A stretch of 14,441 nt of DNA from Candidatus Kaiserbacteria bacterium (GTDB lineage: Bacteria; Patescibacteriota; Minisyncoccia; Phycocordibacterales; UBA2100), in contig JAMONA010000014.1 in NCBI GenBank assembly GCA_027066795.1, forward strand, positions 1 through 14,441, given 5' to 3'. The translations under genes were made by a program, and so were the position numbers. Positions 1 to 6,595 of the stretch are shown here, one piece after another (positions within the stretch are counted from its first letter, which is position 1; each line of letters opens with the position of its first letter). Under the pieces are notes generated by a model. That model was not told the origin of the DNA. It made no database searches and saw only the letters and a program-made list of their open reading frames with translations.

Positions 1-1227
<1,227 letters not shown>

Positions 1228-1560
1228 CATGCGGAGCTCTGTTAACCACTAGTTTCATTTTATTTTAGTCAAGAAAGTAGAAATGTTATAAATACTCTCT
1301 TTTAGTAATTTAATACTTAACCAAATTGTTAGAATTCAATTTATTTTGCCATTCACAATCGCTTCCTCAAGTAATTGTGAATTGGTGTGGCTCACAGTAA
1401 TGAAACTGTGAACCGTAAATACATTGTGTGTCTTAAACGAAAAGACCTGCTACAAAAATGTAGCAAAACTATAAAGACACACAACCTGTTTTGTTTTGTC
1501 GATTTGATTACTCCTCACCACCAGCAATAAATTGCTGATAATAAAGAAGTAATCAATCTT
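1228..1560 (-). promoter_or_regulatory. Hairpin-rich leader upstream of 23S rRNA
   Basis: This stretch has no coding potential but carries four consecutive strong hairpins. They are 1351-1359 with 1374-1382 (ATTCACAAT/ATTGTGAAT); 1389-1398 with 1405-1414 (10 bp, one G-U in the minus-strand RNA); an 11-bp outer stem 1424-1434 with 1474-1484 enclosing a 7-bp stem 1448-1454 with 1459-1465; and an outer stem 1506-1512 with 1548-1554 enclosing CAGCAAT/ATTGCTG at 1522-1537. This looks like a transcribed pre-23S leader whose stems could serve processing or antitermination. A promoter may lie just upstream: the minus strand has TTGTTC, 18 nt, then TATAAG near 1567-1596, but this match is weak. The function is inferred from position and structure only. 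Confidence 0.55.
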
Positions 1561-1611
1561 CTTATATTGTATTTAATTGTCAACGAACAATTGTACTTTA
1601 TCCGTATTAAA

Positions 1612-1705
1612 ATTTAAAAAGTCGCTCTCTGAGCGACCGAGTTGAGCATAATTAAATGCGCGACTAGGCCACCGGTTAGTTACTTAATTTAATACTCATA
1701 AAGTG
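1612..1705 (-). ncRNA. Candidate small structured RNA, family unknown
   Basis: A canonical promoter on its right and a rho-independent terminator on its left bound a transcript of about 94 nt with no meaningful ORF. Inside, GAGTAT (minus strand) can pair with ATGCTC and AATTAA with TTAATT, giving a 12-bp stem with a 2-nt bulge. An inner ACTA/TAGT stem encloses a CCGGTGGCC segment. I do not recognise it as tmRNA, RNase P, SRP RNA, 6S or 5S rRNA. It may be an independent small RNA, or an attenuated first segment of the 23S transcript, since 23S lies downstream on the same strand. Confidence 0.5.
1616..1637 (-). terminator. Rho-independent terminator of the small RNA
   Basis: On the minus strand GTCGCTC, loop AGA, GAGCGAC is followed directly by TTTTT and further A/T. 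The 7-bp GC-rich stem with a U run is a textbook intrinsic terminator, and it lies upstream of the 23S leader. Confidence 0.8.
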
Positions 1706-1711
1706 CTGGGT

Positions 1712-1747
1712 ATTATACACATAGACTCACAGATTGCAACTATTATA
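1712..1747 (-). promoter_or_regulatory. Promoter of the candidate small RNA, with a second -10 upstream
   Basis: On the minus strand TTGCAA (1734-1739) is separated by 16 nt from a perfect TATAAT (1712-1717). A second perfect TATAAT lies 24 nt further upstream at 1742-1747, but its -35 (AGAGTA) is poor. The TTGCAA-16 nt arrangement also occurs at rpsL, which supports a shared housekeeping sigma factor. Expected start is near 1705. Confidence 0.65.
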
Positions 1748-1817
1748 CCCTGACGTTGGTAACATACTCTAGTAGACACTTTTTCTTAAACAACTCCTTA
1801 TTAATAATGAACTTACA

Positions 1818-1860
1818 TTATAAAACGGCGAGGACCTCAATTGAAGTTCCTCGCCGTTTT
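1818..1860 (-). terminator. Terminator after the 83-aa gene
   Basis: A perfect 13-bp stem (1822-1834 with 1848-1860) is built around CGGCGAGGA/TCCTCGCCG, with A/T flanks. On the minus strand it is followed by TTTTATAATG and lies 17 nt past the 83-aa gene's stop. The plus strand has an even better T run, so it may work in both directions. Confidence 0.75.
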
Positions 1861-1876
1861 TTGTGCTTTTCAAGAC

Positions 1877-2128
1877 TCAAGAGTGTGCCTTCACGCGGTC
1901 ACTTTTGGCAGCTCTCACCACACAGTGGTAAGAGCCTGCATAGACACTCAGGCGACAGGCCTGTCTGGTCTTAATCACCGACGAAGCTTGAGTTGCAGGC
2001 TTGTGCTGCCACCGCATCTCCCCAATGGTTTTAATTTCGTCCATAATAGGCCAAATACTAACAAACACCACACCAATAACGAAGCCACTTACAATGGACG
2101 TTAGTAAGAAAGTCAATATTTTTGTCAT
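1877..2128 (-). CDS. Small single-span membrane protein, unrecognised (83 aa)
   Basis: The family is not recognised. I chose the ATG at 2128 because AAAGGGG lies just upstream of it; a start 16 codons earlier has no such site. Residues 4-29 form one hydrophobic segment (TFLLTSIVSGFVIGVVF), suitable for a membrane anchor or uncleaved signal. The rest is a short basic, Ser/Ala-rich tail with Cys at 58 and 69. The frame ends in TGA, and a strong terminator follows at once. If TGA were read as Gly, the protein would run straight through that terminator hairpin, so TGA is presumably stop here. The flanking terminators at 2225-2260 and 1818-1860 suggest a one-gene unit. A spurious ORF is possible but less likely given the SD and terminator. 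Confidence 0.6.
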   Translation of the reverse strand: MTKILTFLLTSIVSGFVIGVVFVSIWPIMDEIKTIGEMRWQHKPATQASSVIKTRQACRLSVYAGSYHCVVRAAKSDRVKAHS

Positions 2129-2129
2129 G

Positions 2130-2222
2130 TTACCACCCCTTTCTTGTTTTGTAACTAAAAGAACTAACATTAGCAAGCATATAGTTATATGTACCTATAC
2201 GCAAGTAAATATCAGTACTCAT
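2130..2222 (-). CDS. Possible 30-aa upstream ORF coupled to the 83-aa gene
   Basis: On the minus strand an ATG-started frame (beginning MSTDIYLRIG, ending KTRKGW) stops with TAA one base before the ATG of the 83-aa gene (TAAcATG). Its last codons contain that gene's SD. Such spacing would couple translation of the two. It has no clear SD of its own, and its start sits 3 nt past the T run of the preceding terminator, so it may be chance. Confidence 0.2.
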   Translation of the reverse strand: MSTDIYLRIGTYNYMLANVSSFSYKTRKGW

Positions 2223-2224
2223 AG

Positions 2225-2260
2225 AAAAACCGCATGTCCTTAAGAATAAGAAACATGCAG
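2225..2260 (-). terminator. Terminator after the 44-aa gene region
   Basis: On the minus strand an 8-bp stem CTGCATGT/ACATGCGG (two G-U or weak pairs allowed) and an apical CTTA/TAAG stem with a TTCT loop are followed by TTTTT at 2229-2225. It separates the 44-aa and 83-aa genes. Confidence 0.6.
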
Positions 2261-2264
2261 TGTT

Positions 2265-2358
2265 TTCAGCTGAATCCGCAACTATTCCTCTGCGAGGAAA
2301 TGTACGGGTTTAGTTAAAGTAATAGACCGTCAGCAACAGTCTAATTGACCGTGGGCTT
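2265..2358 (-). other. Structured stretch downstream of the 44-aa gene
   Basis: No further ORF is supported here. Two hairpins are visible: 2322-2340 (AGACTGT/GACGGTCT-type on the minus strand, with one G-U) and 2285-2299 (TTCCTC, loop GCA, GAGGAA). Together with the terminator at 2225-2260 they make a structured 3' UTR. Confidence 0.35.
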
Positions 2359-2493
2359 TTACGAACCGTTTACTTGGCCGTCAAGATGTGAAGATTTGTG
2401 GCCGCGAGAACTGTCATCGACGCCGGCGATATCTGCTGCACCAGTGATTTGCAAACCAATTGCTTTAAACGTTTTTTTACCAGAATATTTCAT
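2359..2493 (-). CDS. Small 44-aa peptide gene, unrecognised
   Basis: On the minus strand ATG at 2493 is preceded by TTAAGGAAG at good SD distance and opens a 44-codon frame ending in TAA. The peptide starts MKYSGKKTFKAIGLQITGAA and ends DGQVNGS. It has a basic N-terminus, a short mildly hydrophobic stretch (residues 11-24) and a polar Gly/Ser/Asp/His C-terminus. There is no cysteine and no real transmembrane span. It has a promoter at 2633-2663, a ~130-nt foldable leader and a downstream terminator, so it looks like an independent gene. A secreted or signalling peptide, bacteriocin-like peptide or small regulator are all possible and I cannot choose between them. It does not belong to the ribosomal operon, because the fusA terminator lies upstream. 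Confidence 0.5.
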   Translation of the reverse strand: MKYSGKKTFKAIGLQITGAADIAGVDDSSRGHKSSHLDGQVNGS

Positions 2494-2625
2494 ATCGTTC
2501 TTCCTTAATTTTACTTTTTGTTTTCAAAAAGAGACCCTTTAACTAAAATAATATTCAACTGTAAAGGTGCCTCACTAATGAGTATAGTTAAATATTACCG
2601 GGCACGCAACCTCTTTATCCACAGA
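2494..2625 (-). promoter_or_regulatory. Foldable leader of the 44-aa gene with competing stems
   Basis: Within this ~130-nt leader one segment (2585-2596) can form either of two helices. AATATTTAAC at 2587-2596 pairs with GTTGAATATT at 2550-2559 (10 bp, one G-U). Overlapping TTTAACTA at 2585-2592 pairs perfectly with TAGTTAAA at 2538-2545. A third hairpin, CTTTTTG/CAAAAAG at 2514-2531, sits just before the SD. Mutually exclusive stems before a start codon are the hallmark of attenuators and riboswitches, but no known riboswitch class is recognised. Confidence 0.35.
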
Positions 2626-2632
2626 GCAACTT

Positions 2633-2663
2633 ATTATCTATAATGTCAACTATCGTATGTCAA
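2633..2663 (-). promoter_or_regulatory. Promoter of the 44-aa gene
   Basis: On the minus strand a perfect TTGACA (2658-2663) emerges directly from the T run of the fusA terminator. Possible -10 boxes are TAGATA at 17 nt (2635-2640) or GATAAT at 19 nt (2633-2638). The -35 is strong, while the exact -10 is unsettled. Confidence 0.5.
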
Positions 2664-2691
2664 AAAAAGCGAGCCGACAGGCTCGCTTTTT
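2662..2691 (-). terminator. Terminator after fusA
   Basis: On the minus strand GCGAGCC, loop TGTC, GGCTCGC is followed by seven T, 22 nt after the fusA stop. This is a canonical intrinsic terminator. Confidence 0.9.
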
Positions 2692-2712
2692 CATATAGTT
2701 TTGTGTAGCTAG

Positions 2713-4869
2713 TTACCCTCTCTGAGAGATAATCTCGTCGGCCACATTCTTTGGCACTACAGCGTAGTTGCTAAACTCCATAGTGGCGTTGGCCCTACCC
2801 TCTGTCATACTCCTAAGTGCAGTAGTGTAGCCAAACATCTCGCTAAGCGGCACCTTGGCAGTGATAACCTTGGCATTACCGCGGTCATCCATACTCTCTA
2901 CTACACCACGCTTGGCATTAAGGTTACCTGTTACGTCTCCCATAAATTGCTCTGGAGTAGTCACCTCTACCTTCATAATAGGCTCTAGTATAGCTGGGTT
3001 GGCCTGCTGTGCAGCTTGCTTAAGCGCTTGGCTCGCAGCAATCTTAAACGCTATCTCACTAGAGTCTACATCGTGGAAAGACCCATCGTAAAGGTCTACA
3101 CTAATGTCCTCCATAGCGTAGCCAGCTAGTACTCCGCGGCTCATGGCCTCTTTAAGACCCTTCTTAATAGCACCCATGTACTCACTAGGGATAACTCCAC
3201 CCTTAATGTTGTTAATAAACTCGAAGTGGTCCTCGCGCTCAATGTTGTTTGCCTTCTTCTTCACTTTCTCGCCCTCTACCACCTCTGGCTCTGGCTGTAG
3301 TGGTGCTATACGTATCTTAACGTGTCCGTATTGTCCTCTACCTCCTGTTTGCTTTATGTATTTATTATCTACGTCGGCTGTACCTTGTATAGTCTCACGG
3401 TATGCGACCTGTGGGCGACCTAGGTCTGCCTCTACACCAAACTCACGCTTCATCCTGTCTACTAAGATGTCTAGGTGTAGCTCTCCCATACCTGAGATAA
3501 CCGTCTCGTTTGTCTCTTCGTCTGTGTGCACCTTAAAGGTTGGGTCCTCGTCTGAAAGCTTGTTAAGAGCTAGCCCCATCTTCTCTTGGTCGGCCTTGGT
3601 CTTAGGCTCTACACGAGCACTAATAACAGGCTCGGGGAATGTCATCTCCTCTAGCACTATTGGTGCGTCTGCTGGGCAGAGTGTGTGACTCATCTTTAAG
3701 TCTTTAGCGCCTACTACGGCTGCTATCTCTCCTGTATATACCTCACTTATCTCCTCTCGCTTGTCGGCCATAAGCCTTACGATACGACCTATACGCTCCT
3801 TTTTTCCTGTACCTGTGTTTAAGTATGTCTCTCCACTCTTAAGTACTCCGGAGTACACGCGTATAAAGGTCAACTGCCCTACGAAGGGGTCTGTCTGCAG
3901 CTTAAAGGCTAATGCACTAAGCGGTTCTTCATCACTTGGCTTGCGCTCTACCTCCTCGTCATTATCTGGGTTAATACCCTTTACTGGTGGTAGGTCTGTA
4001 GGTGCTGGTAGATAGTCTACTACAGCGTCAAGTATCTTCTGTACACCTTTGTTCTTAAATGCGCTACCACACATAACAGGGAAGATGTCTGTAGCGATAA
4101 CTGCCTTACGCATCTCTGCTTGTAGCACCTCGTAGCTTAGCTCCTCGCCGCCCAGGTACTTGTCCATCATCTCCTCATTGTTCTCTACTATCTTTTCTAT
4201 TAACTCACCCCTGTACTTCTCTGCGTCTGCCATGTACTGCTCTGGGATGTCACCCTCTATAACCTTCTCTCCCATCTCCCCTTCATATGTATAGGCCTTC
4301 ATCTTTAGCAAGTCTATTGCTCCTAGGTGGTCCTCTTCGTGACCCATAGGTATCTGTAAGCGTACCGCCTTGTCACTCAACTTCTCTTGTATACTGGCAT
4401 ATGCCGTCTCAAAGTCAGCACCTAGCTTATCCATCTTATTTAAGAAACATATACGTGGCACACCTGCCTCGTCGGCATAGCGCCAGTTTGTCTCTGTCTG
4501 TGGCTCTACACCAGCAGCAGCGTCAAACACTACTATGGCACCATCAAGCACATACATAGAGCGCTTAACCTCTGCCGTAAAGTCGATGTGTCCTGGAGTA
4601 TCAATGATGTTAAAGGTCACCTTCTTGTCAGCATCCTCGGTATATGTAGGCTGGTAGTCACAAGATATAGCAGCTGCTGTAATAGTGATACCGCGCTCTC
4701 TCTCTTGCTCCATCCAGTCTGTTACGGCCTCTCCGTCATGTACCTCTCCTATCTTGTGGCTCTCGCCAGTGTAGTAGAGTATGCGCTCACTGGTAGTCGT
4801 CTTACCTGCGTCTACGTGCGCTACAATACCGAAGTTACGAAGTTTTTCTAGTGGGAAAGTCCTTGCCAT
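2713..4869 (-). CDS. fusA: Elongation factor G
   Basis: This GTPase drives ribosomal translocation and, with the ribosome recycling factor, ribosome recycling; it is cytosolic. The 718-aa product is slightly longer than the usual ~700. GTP-binding motifs are complete: AHVDAGKT (17-24), switch I RGITI (59-63), DTPGH (90-94), NKMD (144-147) and a GSAFKNKG G5 region. Domain IV shows TGGRGQYGHV and DGSFHDVDSSEIAFK, typical of EF-G. The start at 4869 gives the expected MARTFPLEKLRNFGIVAHVD N-terminus, but no SD lies upstream. In most bacteria fusA follows rpsG in the str operon. Here a separate membrane-protein gene and two terminators intervene, and fusA has its own putative promoter and terminator. 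Confidence 0.98.
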   Translation of the reverse strand: MARTFPLEKLRNFGIVAHVDAGKTTTSERILYYTGESHKIGEVHDGEAVTDWMEQERERGITITAAAISCDYQPTYTEDADKKVTFNIIDTPGHIDFTAEVKRSMYVLDGAIVVFDAAAGVEPQTETNWRYADEAGVPRICFLNKMDKLGADFETAYASIQEKLSDKAVRLQIPMGHEEDHLGAIDLLKMKAYTYEGEMGEKVIEGDIPEQYMADAEKYRGELIEKIVENNEEMMDKYLGGEELSYEVLQAEMRKAVIATDIFPVMCGSAFKNKGVQKILDAVVDYLPAPTDLPPVKGINPDNDEEVERKPSDEEPLSALAFKLQTDPFVGQLTFIRVYSGVLKSGETYLNTGTGKKERIGRIVRLMADKREEISEVYTGEIAAVVGAKDLKMSHTLCPADAPIVLEEMTFPEPVISARVEPKTKADQEKMGLALNKLSDEDPTFKVHTDEETNETVISGMGELHLDILVDRMKREFGVEADLGRPQVAYRETIQGTADVDNKYIKQTGGRGQYGHVKIRIAPLQPEPEVVEGEKVKKKANNIEREDHFEFINNIKGGVIPSEYMGAIKKGLKEAMSRGVLAGYAMEDISVDLYDGSFHDVDSSEIAFKIAASQALKQAAQQANPAILEPIMKVEVTTPEQFMGDVTGNLNAKRGVVESMDDRGNAKVITAKVPLSEMFGYTTALRSMTEGRANATMEFSNYAVVPKNVADEIISQRG

Positions 4870-4926
4870 AATAATGTTTGTTATTTACCACGAGCTTGTC
4901 GAGGTGATTGTTAAATTATGCCGCCA

Positions 4927-4955
4927 ACTATACACCATAGGCATGCTAGGCGCAA
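4927..4955 (-). promoter_or_regulatory. Putative fusA promoter
   Basis: On the minus strand TTGCGC (4950-4955), 17 nt, then TATAGT (4927-4932), implying a leader of about 50 nt. The -35 is only a partial match. A promoter is needed here because a strong terminator lies just upstream at 4975-5006. Confidence 0.4.
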
Positions 4956-4965
4956 TGATACAAAG

Positions 4966-5006
4966 GCAAAAATTAACCCCGCAAACAGCATGCTGTTTGC
5001 GGGGTT
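4966..5006 (-). terminator. Terminator after the 123-aa gene (perfect palindrome)
   Basis: Positions 4975-5006 are a perfect 32-nt palindrome (AACCCCGCAAACAGCA and its complement). On the minus strand AATTTTTGC follows. It lies 9 nt beyond the stop of the 123-aa gene. Confidence 0.85.
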
Positions 5007-5015
5007 ATGTTTGTG

Positions 5016-5387
5016 CTATTGGTCATCTGGAGGCAGGCCATAGTAGGGTTGCTCCACAACCTCACCGTCCCTATTTACAAAGATGGTAGAGTGGTCGCCT
5101 CCATATTGCGCCGTTGGCTCATCTTCTAGGCCAGGTACAGTGGGAGTACTAGCGCGAGCACTCCTGTTGCTGAGCACCTCCACCCATACGAGGCGTGCAG
5201 AATACCAGCCACCTATGACCAGGCCAACGAATGAAAGTATCGCCAAAGGTATGCGATACTTTTTGAATCCTGTTTCAGTCATGAATGACGTACCATTCAC
5301 GTCTGCATCTTCCGCGGTATCAAACAAATTGATAACCGCAGCAATCAGGCCCAGGATTGGCCATGACCACTTAATAAACTCCCACAT
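5016..5387 (-). CDS. Small two-span membrane protein inserted between rpsG and fusA (123 aa)
   Basis: The family is not recognised. Hydrophobic segments lie at residues 5-22 (IKWSWPILGLIAAVINLF) and 46-64 (IPLAILSFVGLVIGGWY). An acidic loop (TAEDADVNG) lies between them, and a polar, Pro/Asp-rich C-terminal tail of about 55 residues ends in GLPPDDQ. There is no catalytic motif. It is an isolated unit: a near-consensus promoter at 5430-5458, a strong SD (AAGGAGG, 5393-5399) and a perfect-palindrome terminator at 4975-5006. Its strong SD contrasts with the SD-poor ribosomal genes on either side. Its position breaks the widely conserved rpsL-rpsG-fusA order, which suggests insertion. The number of spans is fairly sure; the function is unknown. 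Confidence 0.8.
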   Translation of the reverse strand: MWEFIKWSWPILGLIAAVINLFDTAEDADVNGTSFMTETGFKKYRIPLAILSFVGLVIGGWYSARLVWVEVLSNRSARASTPTVPGLEDEPTAQYGGDHSTIFVNRDGEVVEQPYYGLPPDDQ

Positions 5388-5429
5388 TTGGGCCTCCTTT
5401 TCTCTGAGTTATCTTTATAATCTGGAAAT

Positions 5430-5458
5430 ACTATACAACATATGTTTAGTTAAGTCAA
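5430..5458 (-). promoter_or_regulatory. Promoter of the 123-aa membrane protein gene
   Basis: On the minus strand TTGACT (5453-5458), 17 nt, then TATAGT (5430-5435). This gives a leader of about 35-40 nt that contains the AAGGAGG SD. Confidence 0.75.
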
Positions 5459-5475
5459 TTAAGAACGTTAGGTAA

Positions 5476-5504
5476 AGAAAAACACCCCGCAGCGTGCGGG
5501 GTGT
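5476..5504 (-). terminator. Terminator after rpsL-rpsG
   Basis: On the minus strand ACACCCCGCA, loop CGC, TGCGGGGTGT (5482-5504) is followed by TTTTCTTT. The 10-bp GC-rich stem ends the rpsL-rpsG unit about 110 nt past the rpsG stop. Confidence 0.9.
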
Positions 5505-5527
5505 AGTGCTGATTGTATTTATGAGAG

Positions 5528-5615
5528 ATTAGTATCTGCCAACTAATGAATGTGGTTAATCCACGACATAAAATGGAACAAGTATCTAAGAGAAATTAGT
5601 CTCCCAGACTAATTT
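5528..5615 (-). other. Three-hairpin 3' UTR of rpsG
   Basis: Immediately after the rpsG stop, AAATTAGTCT (5593-5602) and AGACTAATTT (5606-5615) form a 10-bp stem with a 3-nt loop. GTGG/CCAC follows (5552-5564), and then ATTAGT/ACTAAT (5528-5547). The first and third share the ATTAGT...ACTAAT theme, like a duplicated element. There is no U run, so an mRNA-stability or processing role is more likely than termination. Confidence 0.4.
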
Positions 5616-6086
5616 TTACCAAGCGAAGTGTGCAAAGGCCTTATTAGACTCTGCCATCTTGTGTGTGTTCTCTTTCTTAAAGACTGCATCACCCTCACCC
5701 TTAGCTGCTGCTAGCAGCTCCTCGGCTAGGCGCTTACTCATAGCACTACCTTTCTTGCTCTTAGCTGCTGCTATTATCCAACGCAATGCTAGTGACAGGC
5801 GGCGCTCCTTGCGTACCTCTACAGGCACCTGGTAGTTGGCTCCTCCTACACGCCTACTGCGCACCTCCATAGATGGACCTACGTTTTGTATAGCAGTCTC
5901 AAATAGCTCTACAGGGTCAGCCTTGCCATCCTCACCCTTCATGATCTCAAAGGCATCGTACACAACCTTGCGTGCAACGTTCTTCTTGCCGTCTAGCATT
6001 ATGTAGTTGATAAACTTGGCTACATTAATATTACCGTATACACCGTCTGGTGCTAATGTCTTCTTGTTTTTTAATGGTCGTCTCAT
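5616..6086 (-). CDS. rpsG: 30S ribosomal protein S7
   Basis: S7 binds the 3' major domain of 16S rRNA, nucleates assembly of the 30S head and lies near the E-site exit. The 156-aa product matches the usual length. Typical S7 blocks are visible: MRRPLKNKK start, FINYIMLDGKKNVARKVVYDAF (residues ~25-46), GPSMEVRSRRVGGANYQVPV (~70-89), RWIIAAAKSKK and the KMAESNKAFAHFAW C-terminus. It lies 56 nt downstream of rpsL and shares its terminator. The upstream GGGAG is 14 nt from the ATG, rather far for an SD. In many bacteria S7 represses its own operon; no such target is identified here. Confidence 0.98.
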   Translation of the reverse strand: MRRPLKNKKTLAPDGVYGNINVAKFINYIMLDGKKNVARKVVYDAFEIMKGEDGKADPVELFETAIQNVGPSMEVRSRRVGGANYQVPVEVRKERRLSLALRWIIAAAKSKKGSAMSKRLAEELLAAAKGEGDAVFKKENTHKMAESNKAFAHFAW

Positions 6087-6142
6087 ATTGTTTTAGATTA
6101 CTCCCGCGCACAATGCACGGTATTGTTATTCACCTTTATAAA

Positions 6143-6550
6143 TTACTTGGGCTTGCGAGCACCATACTTAGAGCGACCTTGGTTACGCCCTTGTACACCC
6201 TCAGCGTCTAGCTTACCTCGCACTATTGTGTAGTTGACTCCGATGTCCTTAACACGGCCACCGCGCACAAGTACCATTGAGTGCTCTTGCAAGTTGTGCC
6301 CCTCTCCTGGGATGTATGCTGTTATCTCCATACCGTTAGTAAGACGCACACGTGCAATCTTACGTATAGCAGAGTTAGGCTTACGCGGAGTCTTAGTTGT
6401 CACCTTAGTACATACACCACGCTTAAACGGTGCCGCATAAGAGGTAGGTCGGTTTTGTAAACTGTTAAAGCCACGGCGTAAGGCTACGGTGTTACTACCC
6501 TTACGGGCTTTACCTCTACTCTTTTTTACTAATTGACTTATTGTTGCCAT
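6143..6550 (-). CDS. rpsL: 30S ribosomal protein S12
   Basis: S12 sits at the decoding centre and controls accuracy. The 135-aa product starts at ATG 6550 (MATISQLVKKSR), the family's usual N-terminus; an ATG 13 codons earlier overlaps the promoter. It is longer than the ~124-aa E. coli protein through an insertion near residues 25-40. The streptomycin-loop motif reads TPRKPNSA, with Arg56 where sensitive bacteria have Lys (K43 in M. tuberculosis numbering). The second loop reads GRVKDIGVNYT rather than GRVKDLPGVRY, so the Pro residue is absent. The QEHSMVLVRGGRVK core and the RSKYGARKPK tail are normal. A promoter 11 nt upstream predicts an mRNA with almost no 5' leader and no SD. Confidence 0.98.
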   Translation of the reverse strand: MATISQLVKKSRGKARKGSNTVALRRGFNSLQNRPTSYAAPFKRGVCTKVTTKTPRKPNSAIRKIARVRLTNGMEITAYIPGEGHNLQEHSMVLVRGGRVKDIGVNYTIVRGKLDAEGVQGRNQGRSKYGARKPK

Positions 6551-6561
6551 ATGTGGCCGCA

Positions 6562-6589
6562 AATATACTATATATTCAGCTAATTGCAA
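6562..6589 (-). promoter_or_regulatory. rpsL promoter giving a near-leaderless mRNA
   Basis: On the minus strand TTGCAA (6584-6589), 16 nt, then TATATT (6562-6567). Only 11 nt separate the -10 from the rpsL ATG, so transcription should start about 4-5 nt before it. No SD is present. The -35 lies just after the pilC stop, so the str genes are independent of pilC. Confidence 0.65.
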
Positions 6590-6595
6590 CTACTA

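Noticed and set aside
1841..2104. Overlapping plus-strand ORFs across 1756-2243
   Set aside because: They overlap the terminator at 1822-1860 and the minus-strand 83-aa gene, which has SD and terminator; the plus frames have neither.
3143..3688. 181-aa plus-strand ORF
   Set aside because: It is antisense to fusA, whose sequence is unambiguous; a low-complexity Ser-rich shadow frame.
4870..4926. Leaderless start for fusA
   Set aside because: No -10-like box lies within 6-12 nt of the fusA ATG with a usable -35; a longer leader from 4927-4955 fits better.
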